From NCBI GenBank assembly GCA_015680685.1, contig MNCI01027278.1, positions 15,130 through 79,129 on the forward strand: a stretch of DNA of 64,000 nucleotides. Direction: 5' to 3'. The number at the start of each line of letters is the position of its first letter. The stretch's first letter is position 1. Shown piece by piece: positions 10,992 to 21,635 of this stretch. The notes under the pieces were generated by a model. It had not been told where the DNA came from. It did not search any database and saw nothing but the letters and a program-made list of their open reading frames with translations. Source of the stretch: Gnetum montanum. Taxonomy: Eukaryota; Streptophyta; Gnetopsida; Gnetales; Gnetaceae. The translations under genes were made by a program, and so were the position numbers.

Positions 10992-11817
10992 GCCTGTTTT
11001 TCCACATTTACCACCCTGGAGAAATTTACCAGAGAGCCGACCCAGAGCAATTACGCTGCCGAAACCCTCATACGCTTACGCTTACGCCGGAAGCCCTGCA
11101 CGCTGAGCACAGTTCATGCTTCCCCTTCCGTGTCAGCCAGCTGCATCCCTCCGTCCACCGGGGCTTTACATCCGCCTTATGCCCCTACACAACTGCGTTA
11201 GACCGGTGCACAACATTTGAACTCAATAATCTATTGTTTATACTTGCTGCAAGCTCTTTTACAGTTTTATGTTAACTGGCCCACGTTTTATTTACGCTTG
11301 TTTACGTTTACGCTCCGCGTTCGGTTCGTGCCCGAATACGACCACTGTTTATGCTCGCTTTGAGGTCTCTTTTAGTTTTACGTCAATTTGGCCCACCCTT
11401 CGTTCATGCCCGCCTGCATTTTCGCTCCGTCTCCGTCCGTATTCGCCCACTGTTCACGCCGTCTGTCTGTTCGCGCCCTATCCATTCACGTTGTTTACGC
11501 TATCACGCCCGTACGCTCACGCTGTGTTTATTTCTGTTCACGTTGTCCACGCCCCGTTCCCTTTACGCCTGTTACACTTACACCGTGCACGCTTTTTTCA
11601 TTGTTTACGCCCCGTTTACATATAACCCAGCGTATAACGCTTCGGTGGCGCTCGGGAAAGTCCTTGTTTGATCTGCGTGCGGACCATCCAAGGCACTCTA
11701 CCTTCGTCCAGCCAGCTTGCCCTCAAGCGGAGGCAGGGTCAACTGTGCTTGTCCGCATCTCTTCCGGTGCTTGTTACATTCCAGCCCTGCACCGACGATT
11801 TCGGTCGGCACAGTTTT

Positions 11818-11834
11818 TGGTGCTAGAAGGAGGG
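11818..11834 (+). other. primer binding site of A1
   Basis: TGGTGCTAGAAGGAGGG begins five bases after the LTR end. TGG at the start is complementary to a tRNA CCA end. The same sequence follows the LTR of the related element A2 at 58651. I did not identify which tRNA it matches. Confidence 0.75.
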
Positions 11835-11849
11835 CCCTTCGCTAAACAA

Positions 11850-12090
11850 ATTCCGACGATTGGCGTTTACGCTGATTAGCGTCCTCGCTGCCGTTTTAAA
11901 ACCAGGCTCAGTGTTTACGCTGTCGACTCTGGTGTTCACGCTGCACACAGACCCTAGCGTATACGCTACATGCTTACGCCAGCGTTTACGCTAAAAACCC
12001 TAGCGTGTACGCTGCACGCTTACGCCAGCGTCTACGCTGCAGACCCTAGCGTATACGCTACACGCTTACGCCAGCGTTTACGCTGGACAC
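11850..12090 (+). repeat. A1 leader tandem repeat (ACCCTAGCGTATACGCT...)
   Basis: About three units of roughly 46-53 bp carry AGCGTATACGCT, TTACGCCAGCGT and TACGCT words. This is untranslated leader between PBS and gag. Confidence 0.75.
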
Positions 12091-12166
12091 TTAGCCTGTA
12101 GACCTGTCTGCACCACCACATACACTGTCATCCATATCAATTTCACACACTCGATCGCCTATAATT

Positions 12167-14953
12167 ATGAATCCTATTAACATAACCACTGCTACTACCC
12201 AGAACGTTGACATCTCGGATGCAACAACTGCCCAACAAACCGCCACACAACATATGGGAGGGCAATCCACAATGGGGCCCCGTTGATCGTTGAGGCTCCA
12301 AGGGAGAGACCCTGCCGCTAACATCATAAGCCAAGATGAGTATAACTTCATTTGCATCAAGATGCAAGCTGGCCTAGCGGTAGACCGTGCTGAGATGGAA
12401 GTAAAAAGACAATTCAAGATCTTTTACCGAGGGGGGTATGAATTCATCCCTTCCCCGTATGACGTAATCCCCATTCCGGAGCAATTCTCGGAGCTCTTTA
12501 CGCAACTCCTTCTACACCGGAGCCAATCATTAGATCAGGTTACGGTAGAACCGCAACGGGATGAAGAAGACGAATTAGCTGCACAATCTGAGCATGAGGA
12601 CTCTTACCATACTCTTAGTCCACATAACCAAGTGAACCCCGTATTTAATCCGGATGCAAGGGAGACCATACGTCTCCAACCCATTACCTCTGGCCACACC
12701 CAAGCACTATTACAAGAAATATCCGCGTCAGCTCAACTCCCTCCCCAGGGCCACCCTTTGCCTAACGTCTTCCCTTTTACACCAGCAGGTTCATCCTCGC
12801 AAGCACCACCCTCTCACACCAACATAGGGGTGACGTTCCAAGCCCAGTCCCAAGCGGTAAGAACGCCACACGTTATACCTGTGTCCACACCTGCTCACTA
12901 CATCCCGCATATCCAAACGCATGCGCCCCCTTTCATTACTATAACCCAACAAGGGGCCTCCTCATACAACATGGCCGGACAATGGCCGATGACGGGCACG
13001 ACGTCGCACCAGACTTCCCACCATTACATACCACCCCACACGTTGCCATCAACTCATGTACCTCACGCACAGCCACGACCACAGCAGCAAAAGCCTCCTC
13101 CTTATAATGTAATGCCCCTGATGCCATCTACCGTACACTACCCACAAACGCAACCCCCAACAACACAACTTTTAGCCTTCCAGCCTACTGTTCAACAATC
13201 TAACCCATACGGCATGCCACAAGCCCAAACCACCTTGCTCCCAAACGCTCAGGATTGGGCGGATGCCAAAAAAATGATGCAGGAATTGACGGATGAGGTA
13301 AAGCACTGCAAAACCATCAACGATGGGGAGATGAGAGTGATATATTTCTATAATGATGACCCGATCAGCTCCTCTGTCCCACCCTTAACCTTGCCCAAAG
13401 GCATTCCCCTGCCCACACTAACCAAGTATAACGGGGAGATAGATCCTAATGCCCATCTCATAACCTTCCAGTTGGAATGTGCCCTGCTCCAGGCTTGGCC
13501 CCACGCTATCCTCCGGGTGTTTCCCATGTCCCTTACAGGAAGGGCACTCGATTGGTACCGCGCCTTGCCCAGGAACTCCATCTGCGCATTGGATGACTTT
13601 TTACGCCAGTTTGTGACCCGGTTCAAGTATAACTTGAAACCTGAGCCAACGTTGGATAGTCTCATGCAGATTAAGCAGGGGCCTCTCGAACCCGTTCAAA
13701 AATTTATTCAAAGATGGAGTGCAGCCCTGAACGAGCTTCATGAACCGATCTCCCCATTTTACCTGCTCACAATTTTAAAAGGAGCCATCAATGATTTCTT
13801 TAAATCTAAATTGTATTACCTCAATGCACACGATCTCAATCAGGCGTTCGAACAAATTAAGAACATTGAAGAAGCTGCCCAAATCAGCCATGACCCAGCC
13901 TACACAGCTTTTAAGAATCAACATGCTAAAAAAGACAAGGAAAAGAATAAAACCACTATAGCGGCCATTGCAGGGACGCAAAAACAAAAGCCACCAGCAC
14001 CACCCACTAACTACTATCACCCCCAGCCCGCAGCCACCACACAAGAATCATCATCGCAACAGAATCTGACAAACCGTATGCAGAATTTTGAGAGGAAAGA
14101 GCCCTCTCAATACACGTCCCTGCCAATGAAGCCTTCCCAACTCTTTGATCAACTCTTAAAGGCTGGGTTGATGAGCCACAAAAAATTATCCCCTGCGGCA
14201 ATACAAAGACACGACCGATTCTGTCAACTCGTACAGAATCCGAGCCTAGCAACGCCAGATGAGCCTCCCGTACCCAAAGGATTCCGAATGGATCGCTTTT
14301 GCGACTATCACCAAAGACCAGGTCAGGGGACAGATTATTGTTTCACTTTGAAACAAGACATCCAGCGAATGATTGACGAGGGCAGCATCACATTTGACGG
14401 GGCTAACCCCGTTCAACCGCAAAATCAGACCATGGGGGTGTACCAAGACCCCCTAAACACTAAGGAGACTCCATACACAATTAGCACGATGTACTGTGAC
14501 GATGATCCTGACATGCCCCACATTAACACGATACACCCCAAGAATAAGGAAATGTCTAACAAGCCATTTGTAGTCCAAATCCCTCCTGCTGAGCCTGCGC
14601 TAACACCACAGACATCTCGCACCCCGCAGCAGCCATACATAGTCCGCGTGCCCTCGGTTACACCGGCCTCTAACATGACGACGCGCCCACAACCTTACAT
14701 AGTGCGCAACCCTCCTGTAAATCTAGCGAATGCCACGCCTTACGCTCGGCCTACCCCTTTTGTAGTCCGAGTACCACCTGCAGTTGCCATGACAGAAGTC
14801 CCATCTCCGTTAAGACCAACTCCATACGTCGTTCGGGTGCCCGCACAGACTCCTGCCCAGTCATACCTGCAACCCCGCCCTACCCCATATGTCGTAAAGG
14901 TCCCTAGGAAAACTCAGGTTCCGAGGCCGAATCCACCCCCACGTAACACATGA
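12167..14953 (+). pseudogene. gag: A1 Gag polyprotein, one internal stop
   Basis: Gag forms the retrotransposon capsid in the cytoplasm. The ATG at 12167 aligns with the gag start of element A2 (59231). Codon 40 is TGA (12284-12286) where A2 has TGG, so the frame is broken once and is then open to 14953. The N-terminal part is proline/glutamine-rich. The capsid-type retrotrans_gag domain lies at about 13400-13800 (LTKYNGEIDPNAH, GRALDWYRALP, LDDFLRQFVTRFKY). A zinc-knuckle-like CDYHQRPGQGTDYC lies near 14299-14340 with the histidine missing. The C-terminus has six copies of a PYVVRVP motif (14560-14915). The stop at 14951-14953 is in frame with the downstream protease frame. Confidence 0.9.
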
Positions 14954-16249
14954 GAACGCCTGGCGGACAAGCTCACACGTGAGCGGGTAGAGAGAGAACG
15001 CCAACGGCTAGCCATGGAGCCACCTAAACCAACAGCTCTTAGCTCCATGCCCATGGCACCATCCGCTGATCTACCTAACGTAGGTGGCAGTGGTGAAACT
15101 TCTCAGACACACGACCCACGTGAAACTCCTAACATCCGCAAGAACGATAAACCACAAAAACGCGAGATAAAATTCTTGGGTCCCATGGACCTGGTCCCTC
15201 TCAACCAAAATTCTCCTGACAGCAGAGATTTCGCGACAGTCCTAACACAAGTCACTCAGGCACTAAAGCAAAAGAACACCTCTCTAAGCTTATATGATTT
15301 AGTGCTAACCTCCCAGACTCATCGTGAGGCCCTTGTGCGCATGTTAACATCTATCTCGGTGAGCGAGGACTTACCTCCAAGTGAACCGGCAATCCACGCC
15401 GTAATGTACCCTCCTCACGGGGTTAGCCCCAAACCCTTGAGCTTCCACGATCAGAGCGTCAAAATAGATAAAATAACGGGTGAGGTGACGACGACCCCTA
15501 TGTTTATAACTATACATATAAACCAGTTTAAGATATATAGGGTACATGTAGATGATGGGGCAGCCACCAACGTTGTCCCATATCCAATCATCAAACAACT
15601 GGGGCTTACAGATTCGATCAAACCCACGACAACCGTGTGTTTGAAATCCTTCAGCGGGTCGCGCGTGTTAGTCAAAGGCACGATAACCCTTGACTTTATA
15701 GCGGGAAACCAATTCCCCTCATCTGCTGATTTTCTGGTAGTTGATGAGATGCCAGGGTTCAACCTCATCTTAGGAAGACCCTGGTTAGCCCAGTTAAGAG
15801 CCGTTTCATCCCCCATACACCAGGAAATTCATCTGCCCTACGAGGGTGGAGAAGTCGTTATTCACGGGGAGGCAGTCGCTCCCATCATCTCATCAAGCTC
15901 AGACGTGGAGCAAGGTTCGGAAATACAGCTCGAACAGCCCACCCAAAACGACGAGAATACCCAATCACCAATACATTCCAACCCCCCTACCACAGATCGA
16001 AACTCCCCCAAAATGAAAGCGCCATCGCCTGACACGCCGCACCTGAGGCCTTGTGAAGAAGACATCACGAAGCCAACGACCGATAGCGGAACTCTCGAAA
16101 ATACAATCACCGAAAACATTCTAACAAACAGCTCATGGGCCGAATTACCATTTAACGTAATTAGTGAGGGAGACGCCGAGTATAAGATCATGCCTATCAG
16201 TGCACCCTCTGACGTAAAAATAAAGAATATCAGAAAACAGTTAAAATAG
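14954..16249 (+). CDS. A1 aspartic protease region
   Basis: The frame continues from gag after one TGA. The first 60 bases encode a charged ERLADKLTRERVERERQRLA helix typical of the gag-protease linker in Tat elements; the first ATG is at 15014. The retropepsin active site is HVDDGAATNVVP near 15547 (DDG instead of the usual DTG/DSG), followed by a flap region and LILGRPWLAQLRAV. The protease would release Gag and Pol proteins. The frame stops at 16247-16249, well before RT. The C-terminal 120 residues are low-complexity Ser/Pro/Thr. A linker ELPFNVISEGDAEYKIM follows. Confidence 0.88.
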   Translation, partial: ERLADKLTRERVERERQRLAMEPPKPTALSSMPMAPSADLPNVGGSGETSQTHDPRETPNIRKNDKPQKREIKFLGPMDLVPLNQNSPDSRDFATVLTQVTQALKQKNTSLSLYDLVLTSQTHREALVRMLTSISVSEDLPPSEPAIHAVMYPPHGVSPKPLSFHDQSVKIDKITGEVTTTPMFITIHINQFKIYRVHVDDGAATNVVPYPIIKQLGLTDSIKPTTTVCLKSFSGSRVLVKGTITLDFIAGNQFPSSADFLVVDEMPGFNLILGRPWLAQLRAVSSPIHQEIHLPYEGGEVVIHGEAVAPIISSSSDVEQGSEIQLEQPTQNDENTQSPIHSNPPTTDRNSPKMKAPSPDTPHLRPCEEDITKPTTDSGTLENTITENILTNSSWAELPFNVISEGDAEYKIMPISAPSDVKIKNIRKQLK

Positions 16250-16252
16250 AGA

Positions 16253-16500
16253 ACAGACCTCTGGTCCGAAATGACGTTAAACTACAAGAAGTCCGAAATG
16301 ACACTAAACTACGATAAAACAGCAAACAAAAATAATTAAAAGCCACTCCCCGTCCAAAACGACACTAAACTATTATGTCCGCAATGACATAAAACTAGCC
16401 ACGATCAGCAATGATCGGTTACCCGAAAAATCTACTCGCGTTTTCCAAAAAGTTCCTTAGTTACATATGGGGCCCGAAATGGCCATAAACTAGTATCATC
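16253..16500 (+). repeat. cluster of GTCCGAAATGACNNTAAACTA repeats
   Basis: Five to six diverged copies of a ~22-bp phrase (near 16268, 16291, 16353, 16377 and 16472) follow the protease stop. The phrase resembles the 30-bp array unit at 21796-22150 and the repeats at 25703-25950. Confidence 0.75.
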
Positions 16501-16595
16501 ATCTCCATTCTGCTTTTAATCGCTTCTTGTATCGTACTTAAAATAGAAAACAAACCAAAACATTTTACATTTCCACGCCATGATAAACCCAAAAT

Positions 16596-16601
<6 letters not shown>

Positions 16602-16627
<26 letters not shown>
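16602..16627. repeat. (TA)n microsatellite
   Basis: About 13 TA units. It lies just beyond the 3' end of the antisense gene, within its probable 3' UTR or flank. Confidence 0.9.
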
Positions 16628-16729
16628 GCATGTTATTACATACAATCAACAATCTTTGTTCATTGCGTAACGTTCGAGTTACAATTTCAGTACAAGTTCG
16701 GATAGAAGAACAAAGAAAATTTTAAGACA

Positions 16730-19700
16730 CTAAGCGTTTGGGGTGGGAGGGTCATCCTCCTCGGGCCCACCAACATCAGGTTCCCCTGCCCCACTGGGGC
16801 CAGCTTCTCCGGTCTCGTCCCCACCTTCATCCTAAAAAGATCAAAGAAGGAATAATCAACACACGACAACAAAAAAAATGAAATGAAAATGAATATAAAA
16901 CAAATGAATGATGAGTAAACGTCAAAATTTCAAACATTAAAAAGACACAAAATGCTTACCATAGGAGGTCCTCCCAAACCAAATTCGAGCCGCCGTAGGA
17001 TCTCCTCTTCAAGAACGCTTGCCCAGTCTGTCCCATCTAGACCCAGGTCTACATCAGCCAAAGCCTTGCCCTTATCAACGGCTGTCCAGGTGGGGCGTTT
17101 CAAAGGGAATTCACCCACTGACACCTCCCCAGAAGCTATTGTTATCCGCCGTTTTGGAGACTCCATCTCTACGATTGTGTTCTGGGTGAAGGTGTCGAAA
17201 GCGGAGCGCAGACCAAGACCTTCCACAAACATCTCTAACTGTCGCTTCTCAATCAAAACTTCTTTTAGTGACTTTTTGTATTGGTGCTTGTGGTTCTTTT
17301 CGTCTTGTCCCCATTTGCGAACTTTGGAGGCGAAGGCCTTCCAATCTTGACACTTGGTGTTCAGCAGGTCAATTTGGGCTCTTCGCTCTCCCAGCCTCCG
17401 TATCAGCCCTGCATGACGATTGAGAAGGTCCCAATACCTTGTATAGGTGACCTCGGATGTCCGCCAAGAGCGATCATTGTTTAACTTAGCTGCTGCGAAC
17501 TCATAGCTGGCCTTCAAATCATCACGTTCTTTTGACAAGGCAGAGTTCTCCTTATCTTTGTCCTGAATTTGAAGCCATAATTGTTCGATAGAGCGCCTGC
17601 ACGTCCACACTGCTTTAGCATTATGGACAAAACCCTCTGCCACCTCTTCATATACGGGTCTGGGCACTTGTTCAATTTCAGGGGAAAGTGCAGGCAAGCT
17701 CTCCATATGGACAGGCTCAGATGGGTCCCACCTTAGTTGGGCGCCTGTTCGTAAAAAAAAAGGGGGGGGGGGGTAAACGTTAAAACAAATGGGACTAAAC
17801 ATCCAACTCTAAAATAAAAATGTTAGATACTTCCGTACCGATACTGGGATCGATCCTCTCGATTCGTTCGACAACCTCTTCAGCCACCCCAGCCACGAAA
17901 TCCCTTTTACTTGGCATTTCCATCCAAGTAAAAGGACCATCGGTGCGCGAAGAGCTAGCCTTCGGAGGCACTTCGGGAGGGATTTCTTGTTCCTTCTCTG
18001 AGACGGTTTCACCCACCTTTGAATCAACCGAAAACACATCATAATAGGGTAATCCAAAAACATATTAAGGTTGCATAACTGAGTAATGGGACATACCATT
18101 CCTTCTGATCTCCTCTTGGGTTGGAGGGTCTCCAAGGTCAAGGTCCCCCGTAAGAAAGCTTTTAAGCATTTCTTCAGTTTCCGCTTGGTCGTCTAGGGGT
18201 TTAGTCCCTCCAGTCCCTCCAGTCCCCTCCTCCAGCAATTCGGTGCCTCCCGCCAGGTCGGTCAACTCCTCATCCTCCGGTATGGTCTGCAGATCATGTC
18301 TTTTAACTGCTCAACTCAAAACAAACGGGGTCAACCACATACAACCAGTAACAATTAAAGCTATGTACAAGACAAGTAAAATAAGAATAAGAGGTTTACC
18401 AAGAATCTTAAATCGAATTCGTTTAACTCTGGGCTGCTCAATCTCGCTGGTTCCCTCAGCTGTGCTGTCCCGCTTCCCCAATTTGGACTTTGCTTTGCCA
18501 ATTATCTCTTTTACCACCCGCTCTGGATTCCTTGAAGTTGGGGGTACTTCATCGGGTTCCGCCCCTAAGCTTTCACGTGTGTGGAGTGAGGGCCCAGACG
18601 ACCCACCTGTGGTGATCATATGGGATTCATCGATCCCCTCGGGGGTGTCTTGGGACTTAGCCGTGTCAAATAAGTGGTTCAACCAGGGGCGAGATAGCTG
18701 ATACCTATCACGCAAGATAAATTTGCCTTCCCCACGAACCACCAAGAACTCGGCCAAGCGACGGATATAGCCAGCAAAGAAAGCAAATGTGAAGTGAGAC
18801 TGCGCCTCTATATTTGAGTGCATTCGCTCTATATCTTTGGTCATCCCGGCTAATAAAAACTCTGCCCATTTATAACGTACACCGGCCTCTAGAATGGTGC
18901 GCATGACTCGTATAGCTTCCACACCGAAAGTCTTAACTTGCGATAAAGTCTTTGGAAATAAACGCGCTCTAAACAGGGGATAGAGTTCGTTAACTTCCTC
19001 AACTTTTGTTTTCCCCTGCATAGGAAATCCCTTAGTACCCTTCTTGATCCCTAGCCAGTCCTCCAAACCACGGATCATATCAATTTCTTTATGCGTCCTG
19101 TCCATGACGACTTTCACACCATTGGCAGGCACGCCAAACAAATCCGAGAGAAATTGAGGGGACAGCTCAAAAGTCACTCTCACGCCCCTAATACGGGTGC
19201 TATAGCAAGAGACAGATCTATCGAATGAATCTATAATCCCGATCATCTCCGCTATAGAAATATTTGGGCTAGGGGCGAGAAAGAGCACTGTGAGGCCGGC
19301 GTGCTCCAGACAAGCAACAATAGACGGCGGAGCCTTCTTCCGCAACCACTTATGGGCAACGCTGGTCTCACCGAATTTCAACGAAAGAGTAGCCTCTGTC
19401 CTCCCAGTTACAATAGAATCCCCACCCGAGGTAGCGCCAGCTGCAAGGACGAATCCAAGATCGTCATATCAAATTGACACTTAGCAATGGACTGAATTAA
19501 AACGTGACACTTAGGAAACATGTCTACTCACTTTCAGTGTTGGACCTTGGAGTCTCAGCCAAATCGGAATCGGGTGGGAAAATTGGTCCATTTAGAGCCT
19601 AGTCAGCATGTAGCCAACCACGCGCAGCACATTGCGCGAACGCCTTCGAAAACTTCTTGGGGAAATGCCTCATGGCATCCCTCGTATGGGCCAAGACAGC

Positions 19701-21282
19701 CCCGCACAAATTCGGACCCACCATAAATGCTTCCACGGCCGTGCGTGCCAACCCAATCCCATCATCGCCCACGTAGGCTCCATCTGGCGTAATTTTTGGC
19801 CTGCGAGAGACGAACATGTGTCAAAACAAGAGCAAATATTTGAATGTGAAAAACAAACGAGTAATCAATGTTAAGACGAGATTACCTTTCAACCCTGTAT
19901 ACTATGCCGGGCGGATTCTGGAAGAAGGTGTGCACGCGGCCAGATAAGAATAATGTGCTGTTAATGTAGTTGGGTCCCCGCGGCAGCCGGTCCCACACAC
20001 GTGTTAATCGACGCGCCGATCTCGGGCCACCAGGAGGAACACCTTCAGTGACGAGCGGCCCTTAATCAACGTCCTCCATGAACATCCTGACGTCTTCTGA
20101 TGCGCCAGGTAGCATGGCCTCGATGATGCTTCGATCCGCATCTTCGCTTAGATGAGACCAAACTACGATGTCAAAATGATCTAGCAGGAAGGCCAAGAAT
20201 TCAGAAGCCCCGTCCTGGAACCAAACCCCATTACGCTCAATGGTTATATTCGGGGGCGGATCACTACTGTCTAGAGGACCAAACCATGTTAGGACCCCAA
20301 CCAACTCGATCACGAGAAGGGGAGGTTCAATGTCTCTGCAAACAATTAAACAACACCAAAAATCAATATTCGAAATACTTCATTTTAAAATATTTTCAGA
20401 CGTTTACGGAAAATTTCTAAGTCACGCTCGGCGTATACGCCCAGCGTGCGAAAAACAAGTCATGCTAGGCATATACGCCCGGCGTGCGAAAAACAAGTCA
20501 CGCTCGGTGTATACACCCAGCGTGCGAAAAACAAGTCACGCTCGGTGTATACGCCCGGCGTGCGAAAAACAAGTCACGCTAGGCGTATACGCCCGGTGTG
20601 CGAAAAACAAGTCACGCTCGGCGTATACGCCCGGCGTGCGAAAAACAAGTCACGCTCGGCGTATACACCCGGCGTGCGAAAAACAAGTCATGCTCGGCAT
20701 ATACGCCTGACGTGCGAAAAATAAGTCACGCTAGGCGTATACGCCTGGCGTGCGAAAAACAAGTCACACTAGACGTATACGCCCGGCGTGCGAAAAACAA
20801 GTCACGCTAGGCGTATACGCCCGACGTGCGAAAAACAAGTCACGCTCGACGTATACGCCCGGTGTGCGAAAAACAAGTCACGCTCGGCGTATACGCCCAG
20901 CGTGCGAAAAAAAAGTCACGCTAGGCGTATACGCCCGGCGTGCGAAAAACAAGTCACGCTCGGCGTATACGCCCGGCGTGCGAAAAATAAGTCATGCTCG
21001 GCGTATACGCCCGGCGTGCGAAAAACAAGTCACGCTAGGCGTATACGCCCGGCGTGCAAAAAATAAGTCACACTCGGCGTATATGCCTGGCGTGCGAAAA
21101 ACAAGTCACGCTCGACGTATACGCCCGGCGTGCGAAAAATAAAAAAAATAACAGTTGCTGAAACCCTAAAAGCTGACATTAACCCTACACTACAGAAAAT
21201 CAATAAGAACAGGGTCAAGGGCCTACCTGCTAGAAGATCCGGGCCAGGCGGGGATGCTCGGGCGGGGTAGACCCTGCAGCAT
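16730..21282 (-). CDS. antisense multi-exon gene inside A1: FCP1-like pseudophosphatase / transposon-protein-like fusion
   Basis: Proposed exons: 21282-21227, 20335-19886, 19800-19532, 19440-18400, 18306-18097 (possibly continuous to 17839), 17744-16960 and 16831-16730. Junctions are canonical (GCAG|GTAGGC, GAAAG|GTAAT, GAAA|GTGAGT, CTTG|GTAAAC, TATG|GTAAGC; acceptors TTTGCAG, TCTCGCAG, CCTTGCAG, TGAGCAG, GAACAG, TTTTTAG). The 18097/18096 boundary is unresolved. Phases match, giving 1057 codons including the stop. Exons 2-3 resemble an FCP1/NIF HAD domain (PPLLVIELVGVLTW, FLLDHFDIVVWS, LTRVWDRLPRG, NPPGIVY), but the DxDG motif reads ELVG and the late DD reads SG, so catalysis is unlikely. Exon 4 resembles the plant putative transposon protein domain (SFDRSVSCYSTRIRGVRVTF, FLSDLFGVPANG). 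Exon 7 is a coiled coil; the last exon is acidic. In-frame stops: 20062, 19599 and 18065. Function unknown. Confidence 0.7.
20420..21141. repeat. 38-bp minisatellite, 19 copies, each a palindrome
   Basis: The unit (GTCACGCTCGGCGTATACGC followed by CCGGCGTGCGAAAAACAA) repeats 19 times at exact 38-bp spacing with scattered substitutions. Each unit contains the perfect 12-bp palindrome GGCGTATACGCC inside an outer CACGC...GCGTG pair, separated from the next by an A-rich spacer. It lies wholly inside intron 1 of the antisense gene. Because 38 is not a multiple of 3, frames stay open across it on the plus strand; these are not genes. Confidence 0.97.
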
Positions 21283-21358
21283 TGCTTGACTCTCCTCGGC
21301 GAATGTCAGCTCGGGTCCTTTCTGACCTCGGCCCTCTAGTTCTTTGCCTCTGCCCATC

Positions 21359-21590
21359 TCGGCGTGTATGCTGTCCTTCTCGACGTATACACTGGGTTTT
21401 CTCGGCGTGTACGCTGGGTTTTCGTGGCGTGTACGCTGGGTTTTCTCGGCATGTACGCTGGGTTTTCGCGGCGTGTACGCTGGGTTTTCGTGGCGTGTAC
21501 GCTAGGTTTTCGCGGCGTGTACGCTGGGGTTTTCGTGGCGTGTACGCTGGGGTTTTTCGCAGCATGTACGCTGGGGTTTCACTCAGTTCA
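21359..21590. repeat. 22-24-bp minisatellite, ten copies
   Basis: The unit CGGCGTGTACGCTGGGTTTT is followed by CG or CT and is repeated ten times; the last three units gain one or two bases. It lies between the antisense TATA box and the antisense ATG, hence probably in its 5' UTR. Confidence 0.93.
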
Positions 21591-21635
21591 CGCTCATGCT
21601 CAAACAACCGAATGACAAAATGACGCCCCTGCCTC

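Larger units (their letters stand above)
10546..11812 (+). repeat. A1 5' LTR (1267 bp)
   Basis: Starts TGAAACACAACAAAAATCG and ends CGGTCGGCACA; pairs with 26857-28111. It contains a 13-bp minisatellite near its start, a TATA box (TATAAATA at 10984-10991) and a region rich in TTTACGCT words. Open frames inside it are translations of repeats and have no protein motifs. Confidence 0.95.

Noticed and set aside
10535-11879. Arg/Pro/Cys-rich frames in the A1 LTRs
   Set aside because: They are translated TACGCC/GCGTG words of the LTR repeats and occur in all three frames.
17753-17773. A9-G12 homopolymer as a sequencing artefact
   Set aside because: On the antisense strand it is a C12-T9 polypyrimidine tract directly before a splice acceptor, so it has a plausible role; length may still be inaccurate.
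20420-21141. CRISPR-like array (regular repeats with palindromes)
   Set aside because: There are no unique spacers: the whole 38 bp repeats, and the setting is a plant retrotransposon.
20240-21142. Several overlapping plus-strand open frames of 62-156 codons with repeated KTSHARRIRPACEKQ-like peptides
   Set aside because: They are translations of the 38-bp minisatellite in different frames; the array, not a protein, explains them.
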